A DNA stretch of 64,000 bases from Crotophaga sulcirostris (Eukaryota; Chordata; Aves; Cuculiformes; Crotophagidae), in contig VYZB01000216.1 of the NCBI GenBank assembly GCA_013397455.1, positions 436,312 through 500,311 of the forward strand, given 5' to 3'. The notes under the pieces were generated by a model that had not been told where the DNA came from, ran no database searches, and saw only the letters and a list, made by a program, of their open reading frames with translations. The translations under genes were made by a program, and so were the position numbers. This document shows, piece after piece, positions 12,020 to 25,500 of this stretch (positions are counted from its first letter, which is position 1; every line of letters starts with the position of its first letter).

Positions 12020-12970
12020 AATTTCCTAGACCAGAATGAAATGGCTTGGTAACTTCACCAGGCAGTTCCTTCAGGACCCTTGAATGCATCTAATCAGGTT
12101 CCACAGACCTGTACACCTTCATATTCCTTAGACCATTTCACACCTGGTCTTCTCCTACAGTGAACAGTTCTTCATTCTCCCACTCCCTACCTTTGCCTTC
12201 TGTGACTTGGAAGGTGTAGCTCAAACCCTTTCTGGTGAAGACTGAAGAAAAAAAGTTATCAAGTACCTCAGCCTTCTTCATATCCTGCATAAACAAGTCT
12301 CTCATTTCCTTCCAGAGACAACTCACATTCTCCGTAGTCTTCTTGTCATCACTGATGTACCTCTAGAAGTTTTTCTTGTTGTCCTTTGTGTTCTGGGCCA
12401 CATTTAATTCTATCAAGGCTTTAGCTTTCCTAACCTGATCCCTAGCTGCTTGGACAATTACTCTATATTCCTCCCAGGTTACCTGTCCTTGCTTTCACTC
12501 CCTGTAGGATTCTTTTGCATTTTGCTTGGTCCAGGTGTGCCTTGTTCACCCATGCAGGCCTCCTGGGGGTTTTGTCTGGCTTCCCCTTTGTGGGGATGCA
12601 TCATTTCTGAGCATGGAGGAGGTGATCCTTGAATATTAACCAGCTTTCTTGGGCCCACCTCCCCTCCAGGGCTTCTTCCTATGATACTCTACCAAGCAGA
12701 TCACCGATGAAGCCAAATTCTGCTCTCCTGAATCACAGGGTAGTGAGATTACTGCACACCCTCCTTACTGCCCTAAAGATTTTGAACTCCACCTTTTCAT
12801 GGTCACTGCAGCCAAGCCTTTCCTTGAACTTCACATTCTCCACCAGTCTCTCCTTGTTGGTGAGAACAAGATCCAATATAACACCTCTCCTCATTGGCTT
12901 TTCTGTGACTTGATAATCCAGTGATACTGGTGTCCTTCTGTGTTATCTGATGGTTACTCCAGATTAGAGT
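12020..12970 (-). mobile_element. CR1 LINE, internal ORF2 fragment between endonuclease and RT (reverse strand)
   Basis: The plus strand reads as the antisense of CR1 ORF2 over about 950 bp. On the minus strand the segment at 12326-12138 stays open and reads [19 protein letters not shown] and [19 protein letters not shown], matching the CR1 linker just before the RT domain (family pattern MEKAEVLNDFFASVFTGK...WENEE..TVGEDQV). Further right, antisense equivalents of the GNVKLK..LGCSDHE-type segment near 12780-12880 mark the end of the endonuclease domain. Both ends fade out and no 3' tail is present, so this is an internal relic with many substitutions and stops. Edges are approximate by about 30 bp. 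Confidence 0.88.
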
Positions 12971-15900
12971 TCCCTACCTTCCTTTCCAACTGAAAGCTTA
13001 AATTATTCTTTTAATTCAGATGGAAGTGGGAGTGTTAGCGTAGGTGGGTTTTACTTGAAGAGAAGCAACAGTAGCAACAAGTTACATATGTTATTTTCTA
13101 AATGTTGTTGTGAACATAAACTGCCCTTAACTACAGGAGGAACCAAGAAGTGTTGGTTTAAAAAACACTACATCGTTATCTGCTAAGTAAGCTGTATATG
13201 CTTCTGCTTGCCTACATAAAATTCTGCTATTTGAACCCATTGAAATAGTTAAGTTCTTGATATTACTCACCAATTGTTTATGGCAAATATATTTTATAAT
13301 TTAGAATATTGGTCAATATTTCTTACTTGAGTCAACCCATTAAATTCTGAAAATGAAAATCTGAATCAGTGGCCATAGGTCATCCTTCTGCCATGTATCT
13401 CAGACTTCACTGTTACTATTTCCAGATTGATTACAAGCAAGTATGAAATAGAACATACCTATTTCCTTTGCCTCTGGGATATTTTTAGGGATATGAATTA
13501 ATAATTTAAATAACTTATGTAATGTTTTCAAGCAGCATGGGTGTGGGGGACCCAGTTTCATAAGGACTGGTTATTTAGTTGACTTTTATCAAAAGTACAC
13601 TTGTTGACTATTTTTGGACATTTATTGGCAAATGTTCCTCCCTTATTCCTTCCGCTAGACTCCGACTTGATCAAGCAGCTTCCTCAGTTTGTTTGTCTTA
13701 AGTAATCACCTACTAGACAAGAATGAAAAGGCGAGTCTGAAAGAGCCTTCCAAGGTGGAGAGAAAAAACATGTAGTGAAAGGTGTAGTTCTTTTTCTGTT
13801 AAGTTGTACGTTAGGTTTCCCTCCATTATTTCATTACTGCAACTTGAAAAAAATCACTGAGCCAAAAACCTTAAAGGAGAGGCACAGACATCTTTGTATT
13901 ATTGCTCCACCGAAACAGCCCATCTACATAATGCTTGGAAAAGTAGATTTAATTCTGTCAAAATTACGACAGATTTACAATTCAGAACAAAGTTTTGTGA
14001 TAGAGGTCACTTTACATGTCTGTTGTCCAACTTGGCAGACAAAAATTATGAATATTCTCATGAGAGCACCCTCTGGCATAATCTGTAGGGTCTGCAGCCT
14101 CACAAGAGTTTAAGTGACTCTTTCTCATGCTACTGAACCGTAGTGATATGCAAGGAGTGCCTCTCTATTCATTCCTGAGCATATCACTGACGGAGAAAAC
14201 ACAGCCTGTGCTTGTCCCTACCCTTACACTTCAGTGCCAGTTAGTGCAGAAAAGATCTAAAAAGAAGCTTATCGATCCTTCCCAGAGCTTATGTGGGAAC
14301 AATGCAGCTCTACACAGACTCTTTCCAGGAAATCTCCCTTACCCACAGAATTGGAAGCAGTGGCATTAGTCAGAAGCAAGGGGCTAAAGGGAGTTCTTTA
14401 TCGCACATCGGGAAGAGGGATGCAGGATTCAGTAGTTCCTGGGTAATAGAGGTAATCATTGTGATTGTCTGAAGGATTTTATGCAACAAACTCCAAGAAC
14501 ATTAAGAGCTTTTAAAATATGAAGCTGTATGGGCTTTTTGTTTTGGTTGGATAACTGTCAGAAATTGTTTTGCAAGCACTTGCTGCCAGATTTCTGTGTG
14601 GATATCATCAGTCTGTCAGAATAGGAAATCTACTAATTTGAGTTTGTTATCATAAAACCTTCCAGAGTGAAGAGGTAATAAACCTGTAATATCGCCAAGT
14701 AAATTTTTCTGCTTGTCTACCTCTATACTTTCTACAAAATTGTTACTGAATGAATATGAAACAAGCTTGCACTGAAAGACTTGCTATCTTTCATGTCCCT
14801 TCTGCTGAAGAGAAGAACACCTGTTGGGTTGAATTGGTGTTAGGCTTAGGAAGTAAAGAAGTCTTATCAGAAGCCTTCAGAAGACAAATTAGAATTCTTA
14901 CCTTGTTGTTTGTCCTGATTTCATCCTTCTTAAACCTAAATTTTCAAAACACTACAAAGTTTCTCTCATAAATATTAGTTTAGTGAGAAAGAAGAAGGAA
15001 CATGATAACCATCAATCAAACTGTCAGTTTAAAGAAGGAAGGTGAAAAGTGATGTAACCAGCCACTATAGGACTAAAATTCAATGCAGTATACTATTAGA
15101 AATAAGAGAAGCAAAAAGCTGCCCAGCTATTTCAGGTTATAAGCATTTCAGAAGTGGATAACTGCGTTGTGTTGCATAGCTAGTGACATTACCAGATCAA
15201 CATAAAGAGATAATAAGAAAAGAAAGTTTTAATACACATAGAGTAATCTGTAGTGACATAAAAGTTTTCTATAATGTTATTATGCAGATCCAGAATTATA
15301 TAGTATTTGTAAATGAGCTAATAATAGCACTTCCATGATTTATTTTGGATATACCCATATGTATCTCAAAACACTCTCAGCAAAGCATCGTTATTACTTT
15401 ATTAAATACTACTTTTGCCTACTTGAGCTTAACAAACAAATCTAATGGTATGAAAGAATTTAATTTCAGAGCCGAATGATAATTTGTCAGGCACGGTTAA
15501 TTCACATAATTCAAAGTTAATTATGTTTGTGATATTAGAGTGTGCTGTAATTTTGTTCTGTTCAGCTGCAGCTTTTATTAAATCTTACATTTTGATTAGG
15601 AAAGCCAGGCTTTAAGAGTGTACAGCAAATTAAAAAAAATGACAAGGTGTTGGGAAAGGTTTTTTGAACACATGCTTTTGCTCATGTTCACATCCTCTCT
15701 TGAATTACATCACTTTGTCAATCCAGAGTTGACTTAGATACACTGAAATATTTACCTACTGTTCATTCTCTATGTGATTTCTTTCTGGTTTTCAGTATTT
15801 GAGAACAGTACAACTGATGTTCCCAAGCCACGCGATATACTCATGTACAGTATATTCCAAGAAGCACTTCTGTGGAAAAGAAATATTCCACTGGAAAGAG

Positions 15901-18900
15901 ATTTACAAAATCAATTCGAAAATGTCAGAGACCTTCTGACATTAAATTAGTTTGCTCCATGGTTATATTTGTGGGTTTAATTAGGTGTGGCCAACTTTGC
16001 ATTCAATAAATGCATTTAATCAGCAGTAAAGAGGATAACATTTTGTACAAACTAAATCACTAGAAAATGAAAAACAGGTAAATGTATGAAGTTGCTGGGT
16101 TTTTCACAATCTGAGAACATGTAGGAACTGTCTAGTTTTGAAGGTATTCATTTGGGTTTTTTTCCTACTTTTCCTACATTTACTTTCCATTACAATTTTT
16201 AGTTTTGATTTCCTTATTTAAAAAACTACAAATAATTGTATATTTGCTCACATGAAAAACAAAAACTGTGACAAAGACCTGTAGTTTCTCAGACTTAAGA
16301 ACTTGAAAGAAAGATATAAAAAGCTACATACACCAAGAACTTACATATAAGAATCTTCTTCACTGAGCACACTCAATTAATCACAGAAGCCCATTGTGTC
16401 CCAAGTAAGGCAGAGTCCTATGACAAAAGCGAACTCTGGAACCCACTGTTCATTAGCTCAGAGTTCATCACTTACTGACGGAGTCTTAACTGTATCAATA
16501 AGCCTTGTGACAAAGAAGAGGGGAAGCCTGAGAAAAATCTTCAGCATGTAACCTGGATTCAGGTGTTTCTCATCTTTTGCTGGTTTTTTAGTGCGGTATT
16601 TCCGTGCACACTGTATACTCATATTTGGTCTTGGAGGTAATTGCATGCAGTATGTCATCACTGCTGTCAGACTGCAGGAAGCTGAGAAATAAACTAGACC
16701 TTTGAAACTTGCAATTTTATTAAAGTGCTAACAACCAGTGGATATCTGTGGACACTGAGGACATAAGTTACTTAATGATTGTTAAAATTCCAGGCCAAAA
16801 GATTTCCACAGACCTAACAAACCCTGCTGCAAAGAGGATTGTTATTGGGATGAAAGCCATTTTCTTCCTTGTACGAAATTTAATCATAGAAATCTGTTTG
16901 CTTCTATTAAATCTTCTTTCTCATGTTTCTGACAAAGAAAATGCTATCAAGAAGAAAAACTTCTAAAGAATGATGAGAAAATTTATGTGTAATTACAGCA
17001 CAGTATAAGGTCTTGGGTTGGCTCTGAATGTCTTCATCACCATCTTGTTGTTTGTAGTCAGAGACCATGCTGCTTCAGCTGTAACCACAGCAATAATAAA
17101 ACCACAGGTAATTTTTCAGGCATTTCGAGACACTGAATGTGTTTGAGTTTTGAATCTGCTTGAACTTCACTTATAATAAGAAGTGAAATCTCAGAGGCAG
17201 TCTATATGTTATTCTTGCACTGTAGTGAGGGTTTTTTCACACTGCTGGAAATAAGATGCAAGAAATCTTTATTTATTTTCATCGTCTTCTAAGTACTGCT
17301 GCATTTGTCAAATTTTTGCACATTAGACATGGAGAGAACTAGAACATGAATAGATAATACTTGCCGGCAGTGCACTTTCTGAGAAGGTAAGAGATGAGTT
17401 AATTGGGAATGGAGAAATCTGGAATCCAGAAATTGGGTGTTGGGAACCAGTACTTTTATAAGAAATCCTAATGTTATAATGGTGCCCAGATTCAGGAGAT
17501 TATTCCCCCAATATCAAAATAGACACAATTTGTGACTCGAATTATTGAAATTTGTATGTATTGGGAAGTCTTTAGTGAAGAAACTTACTAAAGTCCTTTC
17601 TTTTTCCGGAGAAAACATACACATCTTTTTTCTTTAAAATAAATAAAAAATCAAACAAGCAAGAAAATCAACTTCCTGTTTCCACAATTCAGATTTGGTT
17701 ATAATGGTAAAATTGTACCTTCTGGCACGAGAAAATGTTTTTAAATGTTTGATAAAGAATGTTTCACACTGCACGAGTCTGCTAGGGTAGTGCCTTCCAG
17801 CTTCACTGCTAGATTTTCACCAACAGAATTCATGCCACCATTTCCCCGGCAGCACAAAAATATGAGAGCTGTACTATGCTCAAGAGTCCATGTTATTACA
17901 TTACTGGAAAACTTGCCAATCTGCTTTTGTTCCTGTACTACTTATGCAGCTACTCATGGATGCTCAGAAAGCCCAGCCTATTGAGAAACTGGTTGCCACA
18001 AATAGAGGTTTTGTGGTTTGTACTACTACGTCGCCCAGTGACTTACCTGTGAGCTTAAGCACACTACTCAAATGTATGCATCTGTCTAGTGACCTGCTTG
18101 GTATGTTTGAAAACATCAAATCTTGGATGAATTCTGCCAGCTGATGTTCAGCTGAAAAGTCTACTTGTTTCTTATGCTTCAAACCTCCAGAAGCTCTAGT
18201 TTATCATTTAGTGACCTGTGATTGCCAATTTTTTTTTTTTACATTACGCAGTGTAAGAAAAATATAGATCTAAGAAAAAATAGAAAATGTCAGATCATTT
18301 CCTACTGCAATTTTCTGATCCGGACTGAGTACTCTTTAGGATTTAGTCAGAATGTGGTATGGATTCCAAGACACTACAACACACAGGGCCTTGGACTGGA
18401 GCAGCTTTGTCAGTCACTGAATCCAATTTTCTGTTGATGGAGACAAGTGGCATCCCAGGTGAAAATCGTTCAAAGGCTATCCTGAAATCTACTAATGTGG
18501 CATTCTGGAACACGACTCCTGATGACTATAAATGTCCTAAATTGAGGAGTGCTTTACACGTTTATTTTCATGTCTGACATGTTTATAAGCTTAAGTAGTT
18601 ATTTTCCTCACCTAATATTTACATTTACCTTAGTGTAGAAATAGATAGTTAATATATCTCCATTTTGCCATGGGTTCTGCTATAAAGAGCTGTGTTAATA
18701 TATCAGTCCCCTTTATTGTTCTTCTAAGCATGTACTTTTCTCATCTCCAAACATATGGGAAAAATTATTTCCTTGAAAATTTTTACCATCTTATTATTTT
18801 ATTCAGTTATTTTCTGTTATTTTGCTAGTAGCCCTTAACTTTTCTTTTTCATACCCTCACTCCCCCTAAAAACAAGAAATGGCTAAGTATGCAACAACAA

Positions 18901-19564
18901 CAATCATAAGATGACAAGTATGCAAAACGATTACAGAAACAAGATACAACATTGTCTGAATTTTATCAATAGAATTTTCTCAAGGAATATATGCTTTCAC
19001 TTCCTTCACTGTTCAAATGGGTCTTTCTGTCTATTTTGTGTTGTTTATTATTCCAGAAAACCAATGCACATGGAGATTCCCTGATGTTGCTTCTTAAATT
19101 TTTTAGCTTGAACACACTAAAGAGGGTCTAGATATACATAGAAAGTATGCAGTAGTTGAGATTGCAGTTTTCAAATGTGAGGAAAGATGTCAGTCTGTTG
19201 ATCTAGATTTTCACTACTGGGAAAAAGAGAAGTTTTAAAAGCCATTGACAGAATGTTGAATCCTTCTTGTTAAATTAAGCAGCTGGGAAGCTAGAAAATA
19301 ACTTTCCTCATTTTTAAGAACTCTTCCTGATCTCTAGCTATAGGAGTTATTTGCTCAATAAGAACTGAAGTACTTGTCCAAATAGAGTAGAAGATAAAAC
19401 TAATTGTTATTATTATGGCCCTATCCTCCCACGCCATACTCACTTTCTGCTTGTTTTCTGAGTTTGGGACGAAGCTGTAATTCCAATAAAACGTATTAGA
19501 TTCATATTATTCTCTTTTTTTTTGTTTTACAAGAAGCTTCACTTTGTAGTGGATTTTATTTTTT

Positions 19565-19584
19565 ATACTATATATATATAGTAT
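19565..19584. repeat. 20-bp perfect AT palindrome
   Basis: ATACTATATATATATAGTAT equals its own reverse complement. It is a (TA)n core capped by C and G, a candidate for cruciform extrusion or replication slippage. Confidence 0.85.
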
Positions 19585-22500
19585 GATGGAGTGAGGTAAT
19601 TGTGATTTTTCTTCTGTGAATATATTTTTGTTTCTGTAGTGACTAGATGCCACAATTTAAAAAAATATCTCATACTGAAGATGTATATATACTGAGAAGG
19701 CAGGCCTAATGAAAGAACGGATCTAAATGGACAAAGACTAGGAAAAAGGGAACCTAATTATTTCCCATTTTACAGATGGTTCTGCATCTCAGTGAGCCAG
19801 ATTTTCAAGCATTTATAAACCAAAAAAATGCAGATGGTGCCTTTGTGTTTTCAAAAGCACCTGTCTGTGCATTAATGCAGCTGTGTGTTAACTGAATTTA
19901 AAAATCTGAGTTGGAATTTATTGTCCAGCTTATGAAGGATATCTGCAGTAAAAACTAGGAATCAAGTTTTCAAATCAGACTTTTTAACAATGGTCTTATC
20001 TCTTTTTATATAATGCATAAAAGCAACTGAAATTACTCTTCAGCTGATACAGTCTATGAACAGAGTTTCTTCAATTAAAGCTAACATCACACAGGCTGGA
20101 GTGCTCCAACATTTTCTCAGATCTTTCCTCCTGAACTTCTTTCTCAAAGTTCCCTGCAGGCTGCACTCTTCTTCCCTGCCTTGACTCATCCCTTTTAAGC
20201 TTGTCTTTCTCTTATATCCAGAAAATGGAAAGTTGAAGTACATTTGTATGAATTCTGGAGAGCTGGCTTTGTTGCAACTCATTTTTAAAAAGTCTAATTG
20301 CTTTTGCTTACTAAAAGTACATCAGGAATGTCATAATAATTCCAAATGTACATTTAAAAATGATACGTGACACTGTGCTTATAAATGGATGACTTCAAAG
20401 TCAGGGGAATACTACCTTGGAAAAGGGATGACAAAGCTCTATTTCACATGCATTTTAGTCTTTTTCCTTTGAAAATTTTGAACACTCACCTTCACACCAT
20501 CTCTTCTTTCCCACTGGTGTATATATACAAGTAAAGTCATTCTATTCTACTTGCTTTCTTTTTGGTTGGTTGTTTCTCCTTTTGTCTCGGGGAGGAGAGA
20601 TCAGGTAAGTGCTCTAAGGAGCAAAACAGTCTCTGGAGTGTCCAGTAACTCAGGTCTGATTACTAGTATTGAAAATTACAGACAGGGTGGATAAATTAAA
20701 GCTATAAGCAGTACAATTGCTATAAATGTATTCTAGGACAAATTTTAGACAGCCAAGCAGAAGCGTAGTATTATGTGTGTTAGAAGACCGAGGCAAAATT
20801 TGGAAGGAAGGAATAAAATATATATCTTCACTAACTTATCTCAAACTTCTAAATACAGATGAACAATTATGGAAGTACTCCCTCAGGGACCTCCCAACAT
20901 TTGCTGTAGATAAAGGATCTTTCCACTGAAGCACCATACTGTGTCCAGACTGCATATGCAGCTGTGTCAGCAGGTTATGTTTAAAATCCACTTATTAGTA
21001 AAATTGGGGTCTAGGTATGCTTTCCTCTTAATTAACCTGCATAATCTGGTTTTTTTACATTACTCATCCCTTCATTTGCATTTTAATTAGAGAGTGTGTA
21101 AAATGTCAAGTTTAATTGGCTCAGGAAGACTCGGTACAACAAAACCCTGGACTAAATGTAGCTGTGGGCAGTACCCCGAACAGCTGGTTTTCAGTTCAGT
21201 ACACGTAAGAGGTTTTCCTCACCTAATTTTCTGTGTCTAAACATATCAACACTAATTTCCTGAGAAATAAAACTGGAGAACTTGCAGACCCCCTGTTCCT
21301 GCTGTTGGAAGACACATAACCTGTTTCCTCTTGCATGTATGCATTCCAGATGCGGTTGTCTTACCCTGGTGAACTGAAATCCTGATCTCTTAGTTTCTGA
21401 ATCTGCTCTTTCTCAACCAGTTCTCACCGGCCACCAAGGTGCAGGTGGACTCCACCTTGTGAAATACATTATTTTGTGGAAGTCTTCAGAGAAGAGTTTT
21501 CATTCCAAGTACCAGCTGTTATCACCTAGCAAGGAAGTTAAAATTTTTAATTTGTATGAACATGATACATTATCTGGTTTTCTGTTCATTTTGATTTTTT
21601 ATTCCTCTTCTCAGTTCACTCTCTTGTCTTTACATTTCTTTATTCCCTGCAGTAGTTTTTTAAAGTATATGCCATCTGAAAGCATTGTTTATAGATCTGA
21701 GGATATGTTGCACATTTTCAGTTCCCAGTGCGGCAAACATACAGGTATGTATAAAGTCTTTGAAAGTGTGAATGGAAAATATGTTATAGATTTATTTGTG
21801 CTAGACTTTTTCTTATGTCTGGAATGAAGCACCCTGTGTGTAGCTGGAAAATACTCAAAACCAGCTCTTCTGTAGTTAAAACATTTCATCGAAGGTTTCT
21901 CAGACTGAAAACCCTGCATAGTGCTCCTACAGTTTTGTTTTACATTATGTTGTTTCTTTAGTGCGTGCTACTATGTGATAGTGCGAAATTAGTAACGAAG
22001 CTAAGACACACAATATTCATACAATATTTAACTTTCTGCATAGTATATAAAATATTTTATATTTCACTTATTTTTTGGTTGGTTTTGATTCAGGGATATA
22101 TTTCAATCACCTCATTTAACTTTTATCTTATTTCTAGAATCACTTCTCCATTAAAAGAGCTGAAATTGAACCTGTTTATTACTCAATCATGCTCAATTCT
22201 TTCTTACCAAATTCCCTAGCATGTTCAAGTATTGCTGCTGATATTTTTGACACTCTTATTGCCGGTTTTCATGTTCATATACTAGATTTAAATAAAAGCT
22301 TAATAAATGTAAGGTTTCCTTAATAAATATCAGATCTAAGAAAAGGTTTTTAAAATACGTTTTCAAGTAGCTTGGTGAACTGGCATAGGTGTAAAAGGAA
22401 TTGATTTACAGTTGATCAACATCATACCAAATTACATTAGGTCAAAAAAGATTGCTTTAGAGATTTAAATAACTTGTGTTACCATAGGCATATCTGAGAT

Positions 22501-25500
22501 CTGATCTGTCAGAGGTAGTGGTGGTATCTATGTAACTGCTAACAGCTGTCTCATGTAGATAAGACACCACTTAAATTTAACACGCAAACTGAAGCAGAAT
22601 GTGTTACATAATTTCCTTTTTGACAAAAAACCCCAAAACTCAAATCTTAAGTCTGTGAAGTTGTGTAGGAAGGATGCGTCACTTGCAGAAATCATTAACG
22701 AGGTGGGATTATTGTTCTAGTTCTTGCAGACCTCTGGAAGGTTCAACGATGTCTGCAACTGATGCTTTACTAGAACCCGTTAGAATGAAAAAAACTCACA
22801 AAACTCAAAACTTTAGTCCATTGAGGAATACCCAAGCATATTTTCCATGAGCATATTTGTCCATGTATCTTGTAACTTGCTTCCCCTTGTCTGTTGTTCT
22901 ATGTACTTAGCACTCAAAAAACCCCAAAGGGATAGTTAAGAGAGCCAAAACCATTCTGCTAGTGGAAGCTGCTGTCCAGAGATCAAACTAGCTGCTTGGG
23001 TTACGTGTTGAGTGACAACTACAACTCTTACTATCAGAAACTGACACTGCCAGTGGATAGGTAGGAATAAAGCTGCAGTTATTCCATTTTTAATACTATA
23101 ATGGATGTCACTAAGATAGGCAACAGTTAATTTTCATAAATTCGTCTTCTATTTGAATTAAAATAAATATTATATTTTTAGTAAAATGCGATATTTAACA
23201 GTTTGTTGCTGTAGGCACTGTCAGAAGCTGGACACTCAGGATATATCAAAGAACATGCACTGGGAAAAGTTCTTTTTAACGAAAGAAATTATGGACCACT
23301 ATTTCAGATGAATTTTGTAGAAACCCTCTTGCTGTTCCAAAGCTCTACAGGTCAGCAGGCTGGCAAAACCTAGGCATGCAGTTGAGTTAAAACACAATGT
23401 TTATTTCAATGTCAGGAGAATTAATAGTACTTGAACAGGTTTCACTTTAAGCTATGTTCTTTTACTCCCTATATTTTGAGGATGCCAGCTAAGGATGGGC
23501 AGAGTTCCACTCTGTACTGAGAAAGTATTAAACCCTCTAGTCACAATCCCATTTTTGCTAATCCACACCAACAGATCTGAAATATATCATATGTAACCTG
23601 GGCCCTTTGCCCTTTTGCTGTCACTAATAACATTATTCAGTTGGAAATGCTAAGTTATTGAGACAGACTCTGATCTTTGTTGTGTCAATCTAAATCCAGT
23701 GTTGTTCTAACGAAGTAGATATCTTAAAGGAATTATCACGGATTTAATCTTGGCCTATTGGCATATTTGGATTTTTTCATAGGTAGATAGCCAAGAAATT
23801 AAATTCTACAACCCAGAGTAGAACTCAAATTAAGGTATTTTATTTACAGGGAAATGGTCACTATAGAGCAAACATTTTTTTTATGTTCTAAGTTTTAGGG
23901 GGATGGTGTTTTCACTGATATAAGTACATGTGTTGTGCTATATGGGAACAAATACATAATAAACTGGATTTTTCCCTGAAGATATAAATATGCTCAAAGA
24001 CTTTTCATTGGCAAAAAGTAAACATATTTTACATGTAAAGACAAGAAATTATTGTTAATGTGATTAGAATCTTAACACTACAGTGAAAATTTATAATTAT
24101 TCTAGACTTAATTATTACAGGAGAATAAAATACAAGAAAGAACTTTATTATTGGTGACAATGTCTTAGTGACAACACAGTTTAAACTGGTGTACTTAAAC
24201 TTCTGAGTATGTGTCCCTTTTACTACTCTAAGATTTTTATTTCTTTACCTGACTACCAGGGAGTTGTTTACAGCCCTGAGGCCTTCACTGTCATCTTGTG
24301 TCCTTTCCTTTATCAACTCTTGACTATACTCTTCTACATTGCATCTTGTGTCCTCAATTTCAAGGTTTCTGCTGTCATAACAGGCCTGGTTTCCTCTACT
24401 GTACATCACTGAGCTAGGGATATAAATATTTTTTTATGTGTAGATAGGTACTAGTTACTACTTTGTATAGAGAACATACCGTTACGCTCTACACAGATAA
24501 ACAAAAGTAAAACAAACTAGACATAGATGTCTGGTCATTAGAAAAAAAAACTTTTACAGACAAACAAGCTAAAACAAACAGTAAAAGATCAGACCAAGCA
24601 AGCCTGACAGCCCTCAGTCCTGAGGCACTGCAAAGCTAGCACAAAGGCAGTACCCTCTTATGATATATAGCAATACTTCATGCACTAGTCTACAGGTCTA
24701 AATGGTGAAGTGAAAGTGCAGCAGTTCTGCAGCTTTAACAAGTCCAGCACCATTAGCTATACTTGCTTGTTTTTGGTTTGGTTTTTTTCCTCAGAAACCA
24801 CCTAACAATATATTTTATTTTTCGAACTCTTTTGAACAAACTGTTTTTCGTAGTCCACATGCTATACAATTTCATGTGCTTGTGCAGTTCACAGTAGGTA
24901 TTTAAAAATGGTCTGTTTTTTCCCAACATATTACTGAAAATTATGCAATACACTTGTTCAGTAATACCCAAAACTGTTTAAAATTGTGTAAAGCTCAATA
25001 TTAAATTTTCCTGTAGCCACTCTCACTAGAAGAGGATCTCTTAGAAATCCACTTGCTAACCAGCCTTTTCTTTGACAGCTATCACAAAAATATCTTTTTA
25101 TTCTTATAAAATTTCCAGTTGCCAGAGCCCATATCAAGTATCTTGACTGAGATTTTTTTGATGTTGGTTTTAGTTACTACATTGATAACAGCTTTGTAAT
25201 GATATTAGCATAATAAAACTTAATGCAAGATCTTATGGATTTGAAAGACGTATTTATTTTCAAGGCTTTAAAGCAAATGGATTCTATGCTTTCATACTCT
25301 CTCACTCACAAACTCACAAGAAGCAGCATGTGTGTGTCCAAGTGGCCAGACTGAGATCACCTGTACACAATACAGAAGACAACGTGCACCATCTGTTAAG
25401 TCCTCTGCATCTCTGGAGCTCCTCTTGACTGGCAATGACAAATGAGTCTCTAGACAGATCTTTCTTCTCCTTGAGGAGCCGTCAGCTATTTTGGGGTAGA

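Noticed and set aside
13775..14113. 112-codon frame starting with a signal-peptide-like stretch
   Set aside because: The hydrophobic start is short, the rest has no motif, and there is no promoter or splice context.
17745..18144. Overlapping plus frames of 79 and 84 codons, considered as a processed pseudogene
   Set aside because: No poly-A tail, no target duplication and no protein similarity that I can name.
21459..21827. 122-codon plus frame
   Set aside because: F/L/S/Y-rich composition from AT-rich DNA, no motif and no splice partners.
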